64,000 bases of DNA from Agrostemma githago (Eukaryota; Streptophyta; Magnoliopsida; Caryophyllales; Caryophyllaceae). The notes beneath the pieces are model-generated. The model saw only the letters and a list, made by a program, of their open reading frames with translations. It ran no database searches and had not been told where the DNA came from. Below are positions 1 to 9,835 of this stretch, piece after piece. The first letter of the stretch is position 1, and each line of letters begins with the position of its first letter. The stretch covers positions 5,995,142 to 6,059,141 of the forward strand of contig OY288262.1 in the NCBI GenBank assembly GCA_958450325.1, given 5' to 3'. The position numbers and the translations under genes are program-made.

Positions 1-1809
1 TGCGCATTCATCATTCTTCCTCGTTTTTTCGTTTTTTTATTATTTTAGTCATCGCATCATAATATCTATAATATCTTTAGTATTAAAATATTAAAATACT
101 CATTGATTTGTGTCGAGTAAGAAGGATATCGGGATAAGAAAACACGAACATACAAGTGTACTGCACACAGCGTTGACGGTCGCTTATCCCGGTACCCCGA
201 TTATTTGATTATTGAGATGAGTCAACTTAAACAAGATTCCGTTATTACTTCTCGTTATCATCATCAATTTTGCATTCATCAATTTTCTAAAGTCAATTTT
301 TAATAAGGGTCGAAACCCGTTGACACGGATCCGACATCACAATCCCTAGGGATTTATTTCAATGTCGGAAAAGTCGAGGGAATCAAGTTTTTTTACTATT
401 CAAGTAAAGCGTCGATTTTAGATTCGATACCAATTCCATAATTGGATATCGAATCTAACAATCAAGTCATATGAATTAATTAACGTGATTTATTCATATC
501 ACGATAATTAATTCAAAGCGACTAAAATTAATCCATCCTTTTTATTTTTCACTCTAAATATCCCATATCGATTCAATAATCGAATATGGGATAGGATGAG
601 TATTCAATTTTAGAATCGGGTATAAATTCAACAATATTTATATTCGGTTCAACAAAATTCGCGATTTATAAAAAACCAAGTCGAACATAAATTGTGCAAT
701 ATTTATGTCCGATTATCAAAAATCAAAAGCAATTTCAAAGTCAACAATTAAATAGCAAACGAACCAAGTTCGTACAGGTGCCACTCGACCGAGTGCCTTA
801 GTCACTCGATCGAGTGACACCCTAGAATCGAGTCAGAATGCTAATTATGACCACCACTCGATCGAGTCTCACAGTGACTCGGTCGAGTGGCCATGTACTC
901 GACCGAGTTGGTCAATAACTCGGCCGAGTACGGTCATAAACGCAAAACAGAAATCTTTTTTAAAGGTCTACTCGATCGAGTCTATTGACCACTCGATCGA
1001 GTGACCACATAATGACTAAAATGCAAGTCGTACATTATTCTATTTTGCGAACTCGGTAGTAATTTATGATTTAGGTCAACACGTGTTTAATCAATCATGT
1101 GTATTACTATCTTTTCAAACCATGCATCTCATATTTGCACCTTTTCATCTCATCTCATATTTACATAAACCGTTATTATTCGTTATATCATTACATCGTT
1201 TACTAACGCGTTTGTTATTTCTTTTGCCAATTTAATTATTGTTCGTTTATTGTACTAAATGAACCCGCATGCTAAAATACAACTTGGACGTTAATTTTAG
1301 TTGCATTAAATTGACTTAGAAACCCTTTCAATTACATTCGCATGTTTAGGGAAAATAAATCTTTGCATATCATTTTCCCGTTTTACTAGCACGCGTATTA
1401 GAAAGTCATTCGAGTTCTTAGTAGAGGCCGCTAATGTGCGGGCGGGGTTGGGTGTCCTTTGTGGGCTTCCCAACACGTACCCTTACCCCTTACTCAGAAC
1501 CTCGGTTTCCGGATGCCCGAAACCGTTGGCGCACGAGAGTCATTCAATATACGATTAACCGCTCAAGTCGGCATCTATATCGATATGCAAAGGGACGAGC
1601 CCAATAAACTCTGACATCGGAAATGGGCCGTATTTTGTATACGGCCCACTACGACATAGAGTGGGCTCGAACGGTTCCGAATAACCATAAAATTCGGTGG
1701 CGACTCCACATAGACCTAAATTTCAATTCGATCCTTCTCATATGGAGATTCATTCGCCTACCCAAACCCGCGCGTGGCCGCGTCGGGGTGGACCTATGTC
1801 ATGTCCACA
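1..1809 (+). mobile_element. 3' part of a long LTR (solo LTR or LTR of an element off the left edge)
   Basis: The stretch is homologous, over at least its last 800 bases, to the complete solo LTR at 55325-57960. Shared landmarks are the segment GTAGAGGCCGCTAA, the GTGGGCTTCCCAACACGTACC block near 1460, CCGAAACCGTT near 1520, TTCGGTGGCGACTCC near 1696, and the terminus CTATGTCATGTCCACA ending at 1809. The start is outside the window. No gag or pol coding is seen. A palindrome cluster lies at 780-1005. Whether this is a solo LTR or the 3' LTR of a full element cannot be told from here. Confidence 0.8.
780..1005. repeat. Cluster of ACTCGATCGAGT palindromes inside the LTR
   Basis: About eight perfect or one-mismatch copies of the 12-base palindrome ACTCGATCGAGT occur here (variants ACTCGACCGAGT, ACTCGGTCGAGT, ACTCGGCCGAGT), spaced about 15-40 bases apart. 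Most of the variants remain self-complementary or nearly so. The corresponding part of the LTR at 55325-57960 carries the same motif near 57005-57145 and a second cluster near 55733-55850. Confidence 0.85.
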
Positions 1810-2071
1810 CCATGGTACCCCTAAATTTTCATAGTTGTTCCCATGTTACCCTTAAGTTTTCATAGTTGTTCTCATGGTATCCTTAAGTTTTCATAGTTGT
1901 TGAGTAATGTAATTAATTTTGGTCATAATTTAACGGCATCATGACAGAAATTTGGGTAAGGTTAAATCGTGAACTAAACTATAAAACTCAAGGTTACCAT
2001 GGGAACAAACTTAAAAGCAGGGGTACCATTTGTAATGTGACATAGTTCGAGGGTACCATGAGACTTTTCCC
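1810..2071. repeat. Dispersed GGTACC-bearing repeat, copy 1
   Basis: The left end repeats the phrase ATGGTACCC...TTTTCATAGTTGTT three times. The right end reads CTCAAGGTTACCATGGGAAC, GGGGTACCAT and TTCGAGGGTACCAT. The ends are roughly inverted (CATGGTACCC against GGGTACCATG). A related copy is at 46232-46563 with the same order of phrases. It has no coding capacity. It looks like a MITE-class element; the superfamily is not determined. Confidence 0.6.
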
Positions 2072-2271
2072 TAAAATCATTAATATCTCTCCATTTTATC
2101 AAAATCGATAACCGTTGGATCATTTTAAAACGAATCTAAACCCTTCAAAAATACTGGAAAGTAATGGAGAGGGATGAGTGATGGAGAGGAACTTTGCTCC
2201 CATAAATGGCATTGTAAATTAAAATATTGGAAAATGGTCTTAGGATTTTGTGATTTGGAATATGGGCCTTA

Positions 2272-2868
2272 AGACCATCCTCAAGCAAGGTCGCCTTAAC
2301 TAGGTCACGACTCATTTTTACTTTTAAATTTTTAATCTCACTTTATTTATTTTGACTCAATTTCACCCTCAAAAGCAGAAGGTCACGACCTAAATCACCA
2401 ACTCAATCATATTTTCCAATTTCCAACATTTTCAACAAATACATGATAAACACATACTCTCTCCCATCCAATCTAATGGTAACATTGAATTGGGTACATG
2501 TTTAAGAAAATTAGTAAAAAATAAGGGTATTATGGACAAATCAAAAAATTAAATGGAGGATGCCAAATAAATGTGATTAAAAGTAGTTACATTTGTTGTA
2601 AATAAAAGAAGAGTTTGAGGTTAATTGATAAAATTCTTTGCCAAAAAAGAAATGAATAGTTTGAATTCGATGATACATTTATGATAAGTGTTGTCATTGA
2701 ATTGTATGAGAGGTAGTAGATCTCAAAAAGGTCACAAAGCTTACAAAAGGTCATGCCAAGACATTTTTTTCATATTGGGTCATACTAATTTTTTTTTCTT
2801 AATGATAATTAATTAAGGTGACCCAAGCAAGATCATGACCTCTCCATGACCTTGCTTGGGGATGGTGT
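2272..2868. mobile_element. MITE-like element with inverted ends
   Basis: Left end ACCATCCTCAAGCAAGGTC (2274 on) is the inverted counterpart of the right end, whose reverse complement is ACCATCCCCAAGCAAGGTC (ending 2866). Additional GGTCATG and AAGGTCA words sit inside both ends. There is no coding. A clean target duplication was not found, so the boundaries are approximate. Confidence 0.55.
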
Positions 2869-3371
2869 AAGTGAAGGAGGAGAAGACGAGGTAGGTAAAT
2901 GTAGAGATAAAAAAGATGATTGGAAATGGCGTGAAGAGAGAGTGAGAGTGAGAGAAATATCAAATTACATAACGGGTATGGGCCGCTCCCGAGACGGGAA
3001 GAGTCTACTCCATAAGACAAGAGAGTTTCACTCTAAAATCAATTGACAATAGAGGGGTAACCCTTACTGTAATTTATAAGGTGGATCATCTTTATCTCAT
3101 CTTTCAATCTCCCCCCTCACATGTGAGCCAACTTATAAATCCGACTGGGGCGAAATATTGTCTCCCAACAGCAAACGGTCCAGTTTAATTCAAGATCCAG
3201 TTCATTTAATCGTGGACTCTAATACCATGTCAAATTGCACAACGGACCTAGAGGGTTAATAATGGAAGATTTGCAGGAGGATTGGAGGCAGGTTAAGGTA
3301 GGTATTGTCCCATCAACACTTATTATTACTACTCTCTCTTCTTCTGCAAACAAGCAAGTGCCTGCCTCTTA
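2869..3371. other. Intergenic, nothing recognised
   Basis: GA-rich then mixed sequence. Short reading frames on both strands show no protein-like features. No RNA gene or repeat structure was recognised. Confidence 0.5.
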
Positions 3372-4096
3372 GGCCATGTTCAATGGAGGGGTAACCTCTT
3401 CCCCTCCAATTTTCCTCTCTCCTCCTATATTTCTTACACCTCATCTTCTCTTTCATCCAACTCATTTTTCCATTACCTCTTAATTTTTCCACAAATTTCT
3501 CTACAATGGAGGGGCAAACCTCTTCCTTTAATTTGACCCCACCATATTAAAACATCCATCATTTTTAATAAACATCATAAAACATAATTATTTCATATAA
3601 ACTAATTAAACGTACATTATTGTTAATAACGTGCTTACTTACATATAAACTTAAAAATATTAAAACATGCATTTTAATTTTAAAATAATTGAATGGACAT
3701 TCATCCATAACGACACTCAACTAATTAGAGGGAGAAAAAAGTTAGGAGATTTATTCTGAAAAAATATGTTGATATTGGACTCTATTTATAGAGGAGATGA
3801 AATGAATAATTTTTGTGAAATTATTTTTTTTAAAAAAAAATTGTACATTTTAATTAGTAGTCATAAACTAACCAAAGACCATTTATCTACTTAAATAATA
3901 CCAAACAAGAATTGAAAAAAAAAAAAAAAACAAATAAGAGAGGAGGATGGCACAAGGGCCAATGGAAACAAAAACCCCAAACAAGAGGCAGCCCCTACAT
4001 AAGGGGAAAAAAAAATTGAGCCCACAATGGAGGGATTTGCTTCTTAGAAGAGAGAGAAGATAAGAGGTAAACAAAAACCCTCCATTGTGTATGCCC
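3372..4096. mobile_element. Tourist/PIF-Harbinger-like MITE
   Basis: The element starts GGCCATGTTCAATGGAGGGG and its right end, reverse complemented, starts GGGCATACACAATGGAGGG. It is flanked by the 3-base direct repeat TTA (3369-3371 and 4097-4099), the usual target duplication of PIF/Harbinger elements. The word CAATGGAGGG recurs internally near 3505 and 4025. Central sequence is AT-rich and non-coding. Confidence 0.75.
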
Positions 4097-4827
4097 TTAC
4101 TCTTATTAAAGATGGTCTTATATTGGACCGTTTCTTTTTTGCAGGGGCTTCGGGGTGATGAACATGCCTTTGTCTCCTCCCTTCTCTTTCTATCTCTACT
4201 CCTCCTCGCTTCCTACTTTTCCTTTCTTTTTGATGGAAATTTGGAAACATATTAATTACTAGTACTTCCACCCCCCTCCCTCCCTCCCTCCCTCCCTCCT
4301 CCACTCCCTTCATTTTATTTCTATGTTTTCATTTCATTTGATTAATTACTGAAATGAAGCTAGATTTATGTATTAGTGTAGCCTTTTTTTATTCTTCCTT
4401 CCATCCATCCATCAAATCTTCTTTTATCACCTAGCTTCCACAATTTAGGGCTTCAATCCTCCTAGCTACAAACAACTAAAATGGCCATCTCTAAATCATT
4501 TTTTGTTCTAAACTCCTCCATTTTATTTCTCCAAATTAGAATGCCACATTAATTAATTAATTAATTACCCTTAATTGCCTATTATTATTATTATTATTAT
4601 TATTTATTTCTTATAATTGAATTTTTTGTTGAGGTCAAAAATAAAGAGATACTATTTGAAAGTGTAAGCTCCTTCAGCTATCCATGATGGTGTGACTCCA
4701 AATTAAAGATGGGATGATTAAGTTTGTTTCCGACAAGAGAAGACGAAAGAAATCAGTAGCAGTAGCAGCAGTGTTGGTGAAGTTACCAATTTGACCCTCG
4801 CTCACCCAACCCTAGATCTTATCAAAA
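4097..4827 (+). promoter_or_regulatory. Upstream region of the ZF-HD gene
   Basis: Contains a (CTCC)n tract at about 4270-4300, ATTA repeats near 4553-4567 and an (ATT)n tract near 4583-4603. ATTA/TAATTA cores are the kind of site bound by ZF-HD and other homeodomain proteins, so autoregulation is possible but unproven. No convincing TATA box at a suitable distance was picked out. The leader immediately before the start codon is ACCCAACCCTAGATC followed by an A-rich stretch. Confidence 0.4.
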
Positions 4828-5385
4828 ATGGCGAGGTACAGGGAGTGCCAAAGAAACCACGCGGCACACTTGGGAAGCCACGTGGTGGACGGCTGCGGAG
4901 AGTTCATGCCAGTTGGCGAGGAAGGCACCCCACAATCCCTACGTTGCGCCGCATGTGACTGCCACCGTAATTTCCACCGTAGAGAGCAGACGCCACCCAT
5001 ACCCACGACGACGACCGCCACACCGCCGCCGCCGCCTCCGAGCACCACCCCGAACTCGAACTGCTACATATCGTTCGACAAGGTGGCGCCGCAGAGGGTG
5101 GGGATGATGATGGCGTTCGGGACGGCGGCGGAGTCGTCCAGCGAGGACCTGAGGGTGGCGGAGATGGAGCATTACGGATCGGGGGCGAGGAAGCGGTTCA
5201 GGACGAAGTTCACGGAGGAGCAGAAGGATAAGATGGCGGAGTTGGCGGAGAGGATGGGGTGGAGGATGAGTAAGCAGAGCGAGGAGCAGGTGTTGGAGTT
5301 GTGTAGTGAGCTTGGTATTAAACGTCAGGTGTTCAAGGTGTGGATGCATAATAATAAGCAAGCTCTGAAGAGGAAACATCCTTAG
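4828..5385 (+). CDS. ZHD: Zinc-finger homeodomain (ZF-HD) transcription factor
   Basis: A plant nuclear transcription factor of 185 residues encoded in one exon, as usual for this family. Residues about 3-52 form the ZF-HD dimerisation zinc finger (YRECQRNHAAHLG, GCGEFMP, then CAACDCHRNFHRRE), which lets family members pair. A Thr/Pro-rich spacer follows (about 55-75). Residues about 120-183 are the atypical homeodomain (RKRFRTKFTEEQKDKM ... RQVFKVWMHNNK), with the family hallmark WMHNNK in recognition helix 3. The protein ends a few residues after helix 3. It is shorter than the larger ZHD members, but both domains are complete. The start is the first ATG before the zinc finger. A SINE sits about 110 bases after the stop. 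Which numbered ZHD it matches cannot be assigned without comparison. Confidence 0.96.
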   Translation: MARYRECQRNHAAHLGSHVVDGCGEFMPVGEEGTPQSLRCAACDCHRNFHRREQTPPIPTTTTATPPPPPPSTTPNSNCYISFDKVAPQRVGMMMAFGTAAESSSEDLRVAEMEHYGSGARKRFRTKFTEEQKDKMAELAERMGWRMSKQSEEQVLELCSELGIKRQVFKVWMHNNKQALKRKHP

Positions 5386-5493
5386 TTAATTAATTACTTA
5401 GGCCTTCACTTTTGGTACACACTGTAAGTCTGTCTGTATCCCTGTATGAATGAATGAATGGTTTGTGAATAAGTTGAGTTTGTGAGGATGATC

Positions 5494-5719
5494 AAGGTTG
5501 GGTTGCCTAATGGTTAAAACTATCCGTCCAAAGATTTTAGGTTCAAGTCCCTACAAACGTGAACTTGTGGGAGTTGGATGACTTGAGTCTGTCGCCCACG
5601 GACGGTTTATCTTGGTGTGCGTGGTTTGCAGGCTATGCGTACACCCGAGGGTTTACCAGAACGCATCAAAGAGGTAACGGCTGCGGGTTCCCTCGTGCAT
5701 CAAAAAAAAGGTTGGGTTG
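5494..5719 (+). mobile_element. tRNA-derived SINE downstream of the ZF-HD gene
   Basis: It has a pol III A-box-like stretch TTGCCTAATGG at 5503-5513 and a B box GGTTCAAGTCC at 5540-5550, with tRNA-like spacing. The body is about 200 bases and ends in an A run (5702-5709). The 12-base direct repeat AAGGTTGGGTTG at 5494-5505 and 5708-5719 looks like the target duplication, although its left copy overlaps the A box, so the exact start is uncertain. It may supply or alter the 3' end of ZF-HD transcripts. Confidence 0.7.
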
Positions 5720-6630
5720 GGTTGGTGATCTTCGTCGTCATAACATTCATTCTTCCCGGATTCAACATTATTATTGTCGATCGCCTGATGCTTTAGTTTG
5801 TAGATTGATTAGGTAGAAACGTCTTCATGATGTGTAAGTGTAATTCTAGATTCAAGCGATTGATTTTTAAGATGATTTTCAATGGTTGTTAAGCTTTTAT
5901 TTGGGTCACATTGTTACGGGTAACAAAATTTCATTTTCATGGAAGTATGAATGTCGCATCTTCTCATTAACGACCAAAACTGGACTACGGACTAGTATTA
6001 TATTTCCTGGGTACAAGTCTTTTTTTACAGCAATATAAAACTGATTAATCTTGAAATAACGAGGGTATACATGTATGATCGTTAAAGTGTGAGATATAAA
6101 TCATAATAAAATGATCAGTGGTCAGCGGGTCTCTCTTACAACGGACATATCCATCATAATAATAAAACGAGTCTATATATACTACGTAGTACATGTATAT
6201 GTAAGACAAATAATTTATTATGTCCCACTCACACTTTAATTTTGTCTTTAGTATATATACTTGACCTGTTACAAGTTTACGACGTATACTTCCGTCATAA
6301 ATAAGAATTTTTGTAAAATGATTATTGTTTATATGAGGCGATAATTGTTTAAAATAAGTACTTCCGTGACTTTGTCCATTCCTTAATACTCCGTGATTGA
6401 CTTTTAGAGTGCAAGAGTTAAAATTGAATTTCTACAAATTTTCTTATCTCATCTACACTTCTCAAGCGGGTCGGGTCGTATACAACTCTTGTCAAAATAC
6501 CGGTCATATTATATGGGTTAAGGGTCGGGGTAGGGTAGACTATAGTTCATTAATAATTTCAAACGCTTATTTTTTTTCTTTTTAAGTCAAACAAATATTT
6601 TTTTCATTATGCTAAAGTATCATTATTATA
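5720..6630. other. Intergenic AT-rich sequence, no gene seen
   Basis: AT-rich sequence with several short reading frames and no protein-like pattern. A fragment reading GCGGGTCTCTCTTACAACGG near 6125 resembles ends of common plant MITEs (compare 53757-53995) but has no partner end here. Confidence 0.5.
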
Positions 6631-6956
6631 AGAGTAAATTAAAAATTACTCCATTTTAAAATACTAATTTTAAAATTTACTCCCTCTTGAATTTTTTGTT
6701 AAAAATAACTCCCAAAATTTATCAAAAATTCAAAAATTGTTACCAAATTTATTTTTAGGACGAAAATACCATTGGCTAAAGGGTGAGGTGAAGTAATATG
6801 ACATGAAAAAGTTGGGGACATTTTTGTCCAAAAAATATATTTTGGAGCAATTTTTGAACTTTTGATAGATTTTGAGAGTTATTTTTAACAAAAATTTCAA
6901 AAGAAAGTAAATTTTAAAATTTGTATCTTAAAAGGGAGTAATTTTTAATGTACTCT
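6631..6956. mobile_element. Foldback MITE with long inverted repeats
   Basis: The first 115 or so bases are the imperfect reverse complement of the last 115. The left begins AGAGTAAATTAAAAATTACT and the right, reverse complemented, begins AGAGTACATTAAAAATTACT. The two arms cover about 70 percent of the 326-base element. It is flanked by the direct repeat TATTATA (6624-6630 and 6957-6963). It has no coding. Superfamily not determined. Confidence 0.8.
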
Positions 6957-7115
6957 TATTATAATCTTAAATTATAACGTTTATATTTTAAAAGATACTA
7001 TTAAAATCAAAATTTAAAATTATTTTCTTTTTAAATGATACGAGTACTCGGTAAAAAAAGTTGTATTAAATCATATACTATCTCCATCTCGATTATTTGT
7101 TGTCTTTTAATATAA

Positions 7116-7142
7116 CTAGATGGATGCCCGTGCGTTGCACGG
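7116..7142 (-). mobile_element. Helitron 3' terminus (minus strand)
   Basis: Read on the minus strand, a hairpin with arms CCGTGC and GCACGG (7142-7128) is followed after eight bases by CTAG (7119-7116) and then T. This is the Helitron 3' signature: a GC-rich hairpin, CTRR, insertion before T. The element body would extend to higher coordinates. Its 5' TC end was not identified, and later insertions may hide it. Confidence 0.5.
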
Positions 7143-7853
7143 TTACTAAAACATTTATTGATAAATGTGTAAATTTTAATGTATATTACTAGTATTAATT
7201 TGGTTGTATATGCAAAAAATATTGTGTAAACTAAATTAACTATTTAAAATTTTACACGGGTGCACCAATAACGTTACTAAATCGACCGTAATACTTTTCT
7301 TTATAATCATTGACTTTGATGAAGTGGTTAGGATTATTTCAAATAATGGTCATTTGGAAGAAGTAACACTACTCATTAATGTTTATCTTACGGGGACAAC
7401 CTCGACGAAAATCAAGAAATGAGACATGCTAGGAAGATTATGATTATTATTTTTAAATATAAACATTGTAATTAAAGTGTATACTACTAATACGATTCAA
7501 ATAAATAAAAATTTAATATTAAAAATAATTTTTTTATTTAAAAAGCTGTAAAAAAAATTAGGCATTCGAAATTATTTGTCTCATATTCTTACCATAACCC
7601 GTATTTGACCCGACCCGGTCGACAGATCTAGTGAAACAAATGATGCTTATAAAAACCTCAGGTCTTGTGTCCATGAGCAATATTAATACGTTCGTGCAAA
7701 CATTGAGTTTATATATGTCTTTTTACTTGCTAACCATTTGACTTTCCGCATCGAATATGTTTGTATGTATCAAATCATCTCACTCTAAATTTGACCTGAC
7801 TCGCAAACCCGTCCCACCCGACCTGACCTGCCTGTTGTTTTTAGGGTCATGAA
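7143..7853. other. Non-coding, part of a possible Helitron; GACCCG-word tract
   Basis: AT-rich until about 7580, then scattered GACCCG/GACCTG words (7598-7620 and 7795-7835). The same words recur at 8515-8780 and 46960-47200. No gene is visible. Confidence 0.4.
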
Positions 7854-8497
7854 TAGGGATGACAATGAATCCAATACCCAGCCCAAACCCGGCGGGTCAG
7901 ACCCAAATAGGTCGAGTCTGAGTCTCATTTTTTCAGACCCGACGGGTCTGGGTCTTGTTTTTAAAAACCGGGTCTGGGTTTGGGTCTGAATTACTGGATC
8001 CAGACCTGACCCGTGGACCCGACACTTTAATTAAAAAAAACCTAAAATCTACCTAACATACGCAGCAGTTCACACAATCACACTCCTCTAGTCCTCTCCT
8101 TACTTCCTCACTTCACTAGTCACTCCTCAGTCCTCACTTTTCAAATCATAGCTAGATCTATCACCAGTCACCACCTTCAGATCTCTCCTTTTGCCACCAT
8201 CAACACCTGACCGTCAACACCGCCGCTCTTCTTAGTTCTTACTGTAAGTGTGTACTCTGTAAAGTTGCTGAAGTTGCTAAAAGACACTATTGAAGTCTGT
8301 AATGTTGATGAAATTTGGCATAACTGAGGAATGTAGGACAAAATAAATAAAGTAGCGAGACCTGCAGGTAAACCCGGACCCGACGGGTCTGGGTCTGAAA
8401 AATTTGGACCCGATCGGGTCTAGGTCCAGGATAATTTTGACGGGTCCGGGCTTGGATCCTAGTGGACATGGTCCAGACCGCCCCATTGCCATCCCTA
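7854..8497. mobile_element. hAT-type non-autonomous element
   Basis: Ends TAGGGATGACAATG and (reverse complement of the right end) TAGGGATGGCAATG match the hAT terminal style. Flanking 8-base repeats GTCATGAA (7846-7853) and GCCATGAA (8498-8505) differ at one base, as expected for an aged hAT target duplication. Both subterminal regions are packed with GGGTCTGGGTCT and GACCCGACGGG words in inverted orientation. The centre (8040-8280) is CT-rich, like a captured leader, and encodes no transposase. Confidence 0.8.
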
Positions 8498-8505
8498 GCC
8501 ATGAA

Positions 8506-9812
8506 CTCATTCTTTTGACCCGAATCCTAAATGACTCATTAATTTATGTCCATGTCCCTGAGCGACATGTTTAACCCGTTGGAAAGAAGAGATTACAAAA
8601 TCTTAGTCTAAAAGGCTAGTTATGTACGGTTGTACATAGGGAGTCTAAACTTGCATTCTCGTGTTAGATAGTAACTATAATGTTAGACTTAACAAAACTT
8701 GACTCAACTTGTAAACTTGACCCGTCCAACTTGTTTTTCGTAGGTCAAGAGTCCGAACCTCCAATCTTGATCTGTGACTCGATATTTTAAATTACAAATA
8801 TAAAATAATATTTAATTTAATACAACTTTTTTTTATCTTTTAATATTAAAATAATTACGGAGTATTAAAAAAATTTTAAAAATTCATTGAATATAGTATA
8901 TTAGTAGTATATATATATGATTAAAAAATATAAAAATAATACTATTAAATTAAATAAAAAATTAATATTAAAAATATTATTATTTTTACTTAAAAGGCGG
9001 TATAAATTCGGTGTTTGAAACTATTTTTCACCATTATTCTAACCATAACACGTCTCATGACCAGTATAATCCGGCCCATATTTGAACCGATCCGTATTCT
9101 GACTCAACATGTATAAAGATATTTATTGGAGTAGTTAAGAATTTATTTTTGATTAATATACTCAAGATTTTTTATTAACAACCAATGACCAATGATACTC
9201 TTATTTGTAATTACAAAATCCCATAATATATTATAATTTTTTCGATGTGTAATTTTTTTACTGCTTATATATGTACTCCTTAATAGATTTACCACTACCA
9301 TGCACTAAAAAAACACCTCGTCTTTTTCGAGCAAATAATATGAAAGTTACTCCATATACTAAAAGAATACTCTTACATTTCTCTCTAATCATTCTTCTCT
9401 TTTGAGCCACACATTCCTACACCCTTATTTTTCATCCAAAAGTCAAATGGGAAGATAGATAAATATCGGAGGGAGTAACATTTTTCATCACAAATCTAAT
9501 TATATCATTTTTATAAATGCTTTTACGATAATTTTTTTGTTAAACGAAATGTAAAGGTTTTTACATAAAAAATTTAATTTTTCGTAAACTATATTTAAAT
9601 TAAAAAAATCTAATTCTATTAGGATAAAAAACATTACTTTTAATATGTATAATATTTAAATTGTATTAGGATAAAATTAAAAATAGATCTGCTAATTCTA
9701 TTATGATAAAAACATTACTTTTAATATTTATATATAATATTTAGATTTTAGTGTTTTAAAAAAGTTGGATTCTCTCACGTCGCTCGAAAAAAGTTTCAAA
9801 ATAAAAATAAAA
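8506..9812. other. AT-rich intergenic sequence, no gene seen
   Basis: No coding pattern. GACCCG-type words continue to about 8780. Degenerate CTCC/GGAGGGAG words at about 9352 (TTACTCCATATAC) and 9468 (CGGAGGGAGTAA) may be a decayed Stowaway-like element. Confidence 0.4.
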
Positions 9813-9835
9813 ATATATATATATATATATATATA

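Noticed and set aside
4939..5379. Antisense frame of 146 residues opposite the ZF-HD gene
   Set aside because: It is a by-product of the GC-rich sense codons, with no domain or separate signals. The sense frame has both family domains.
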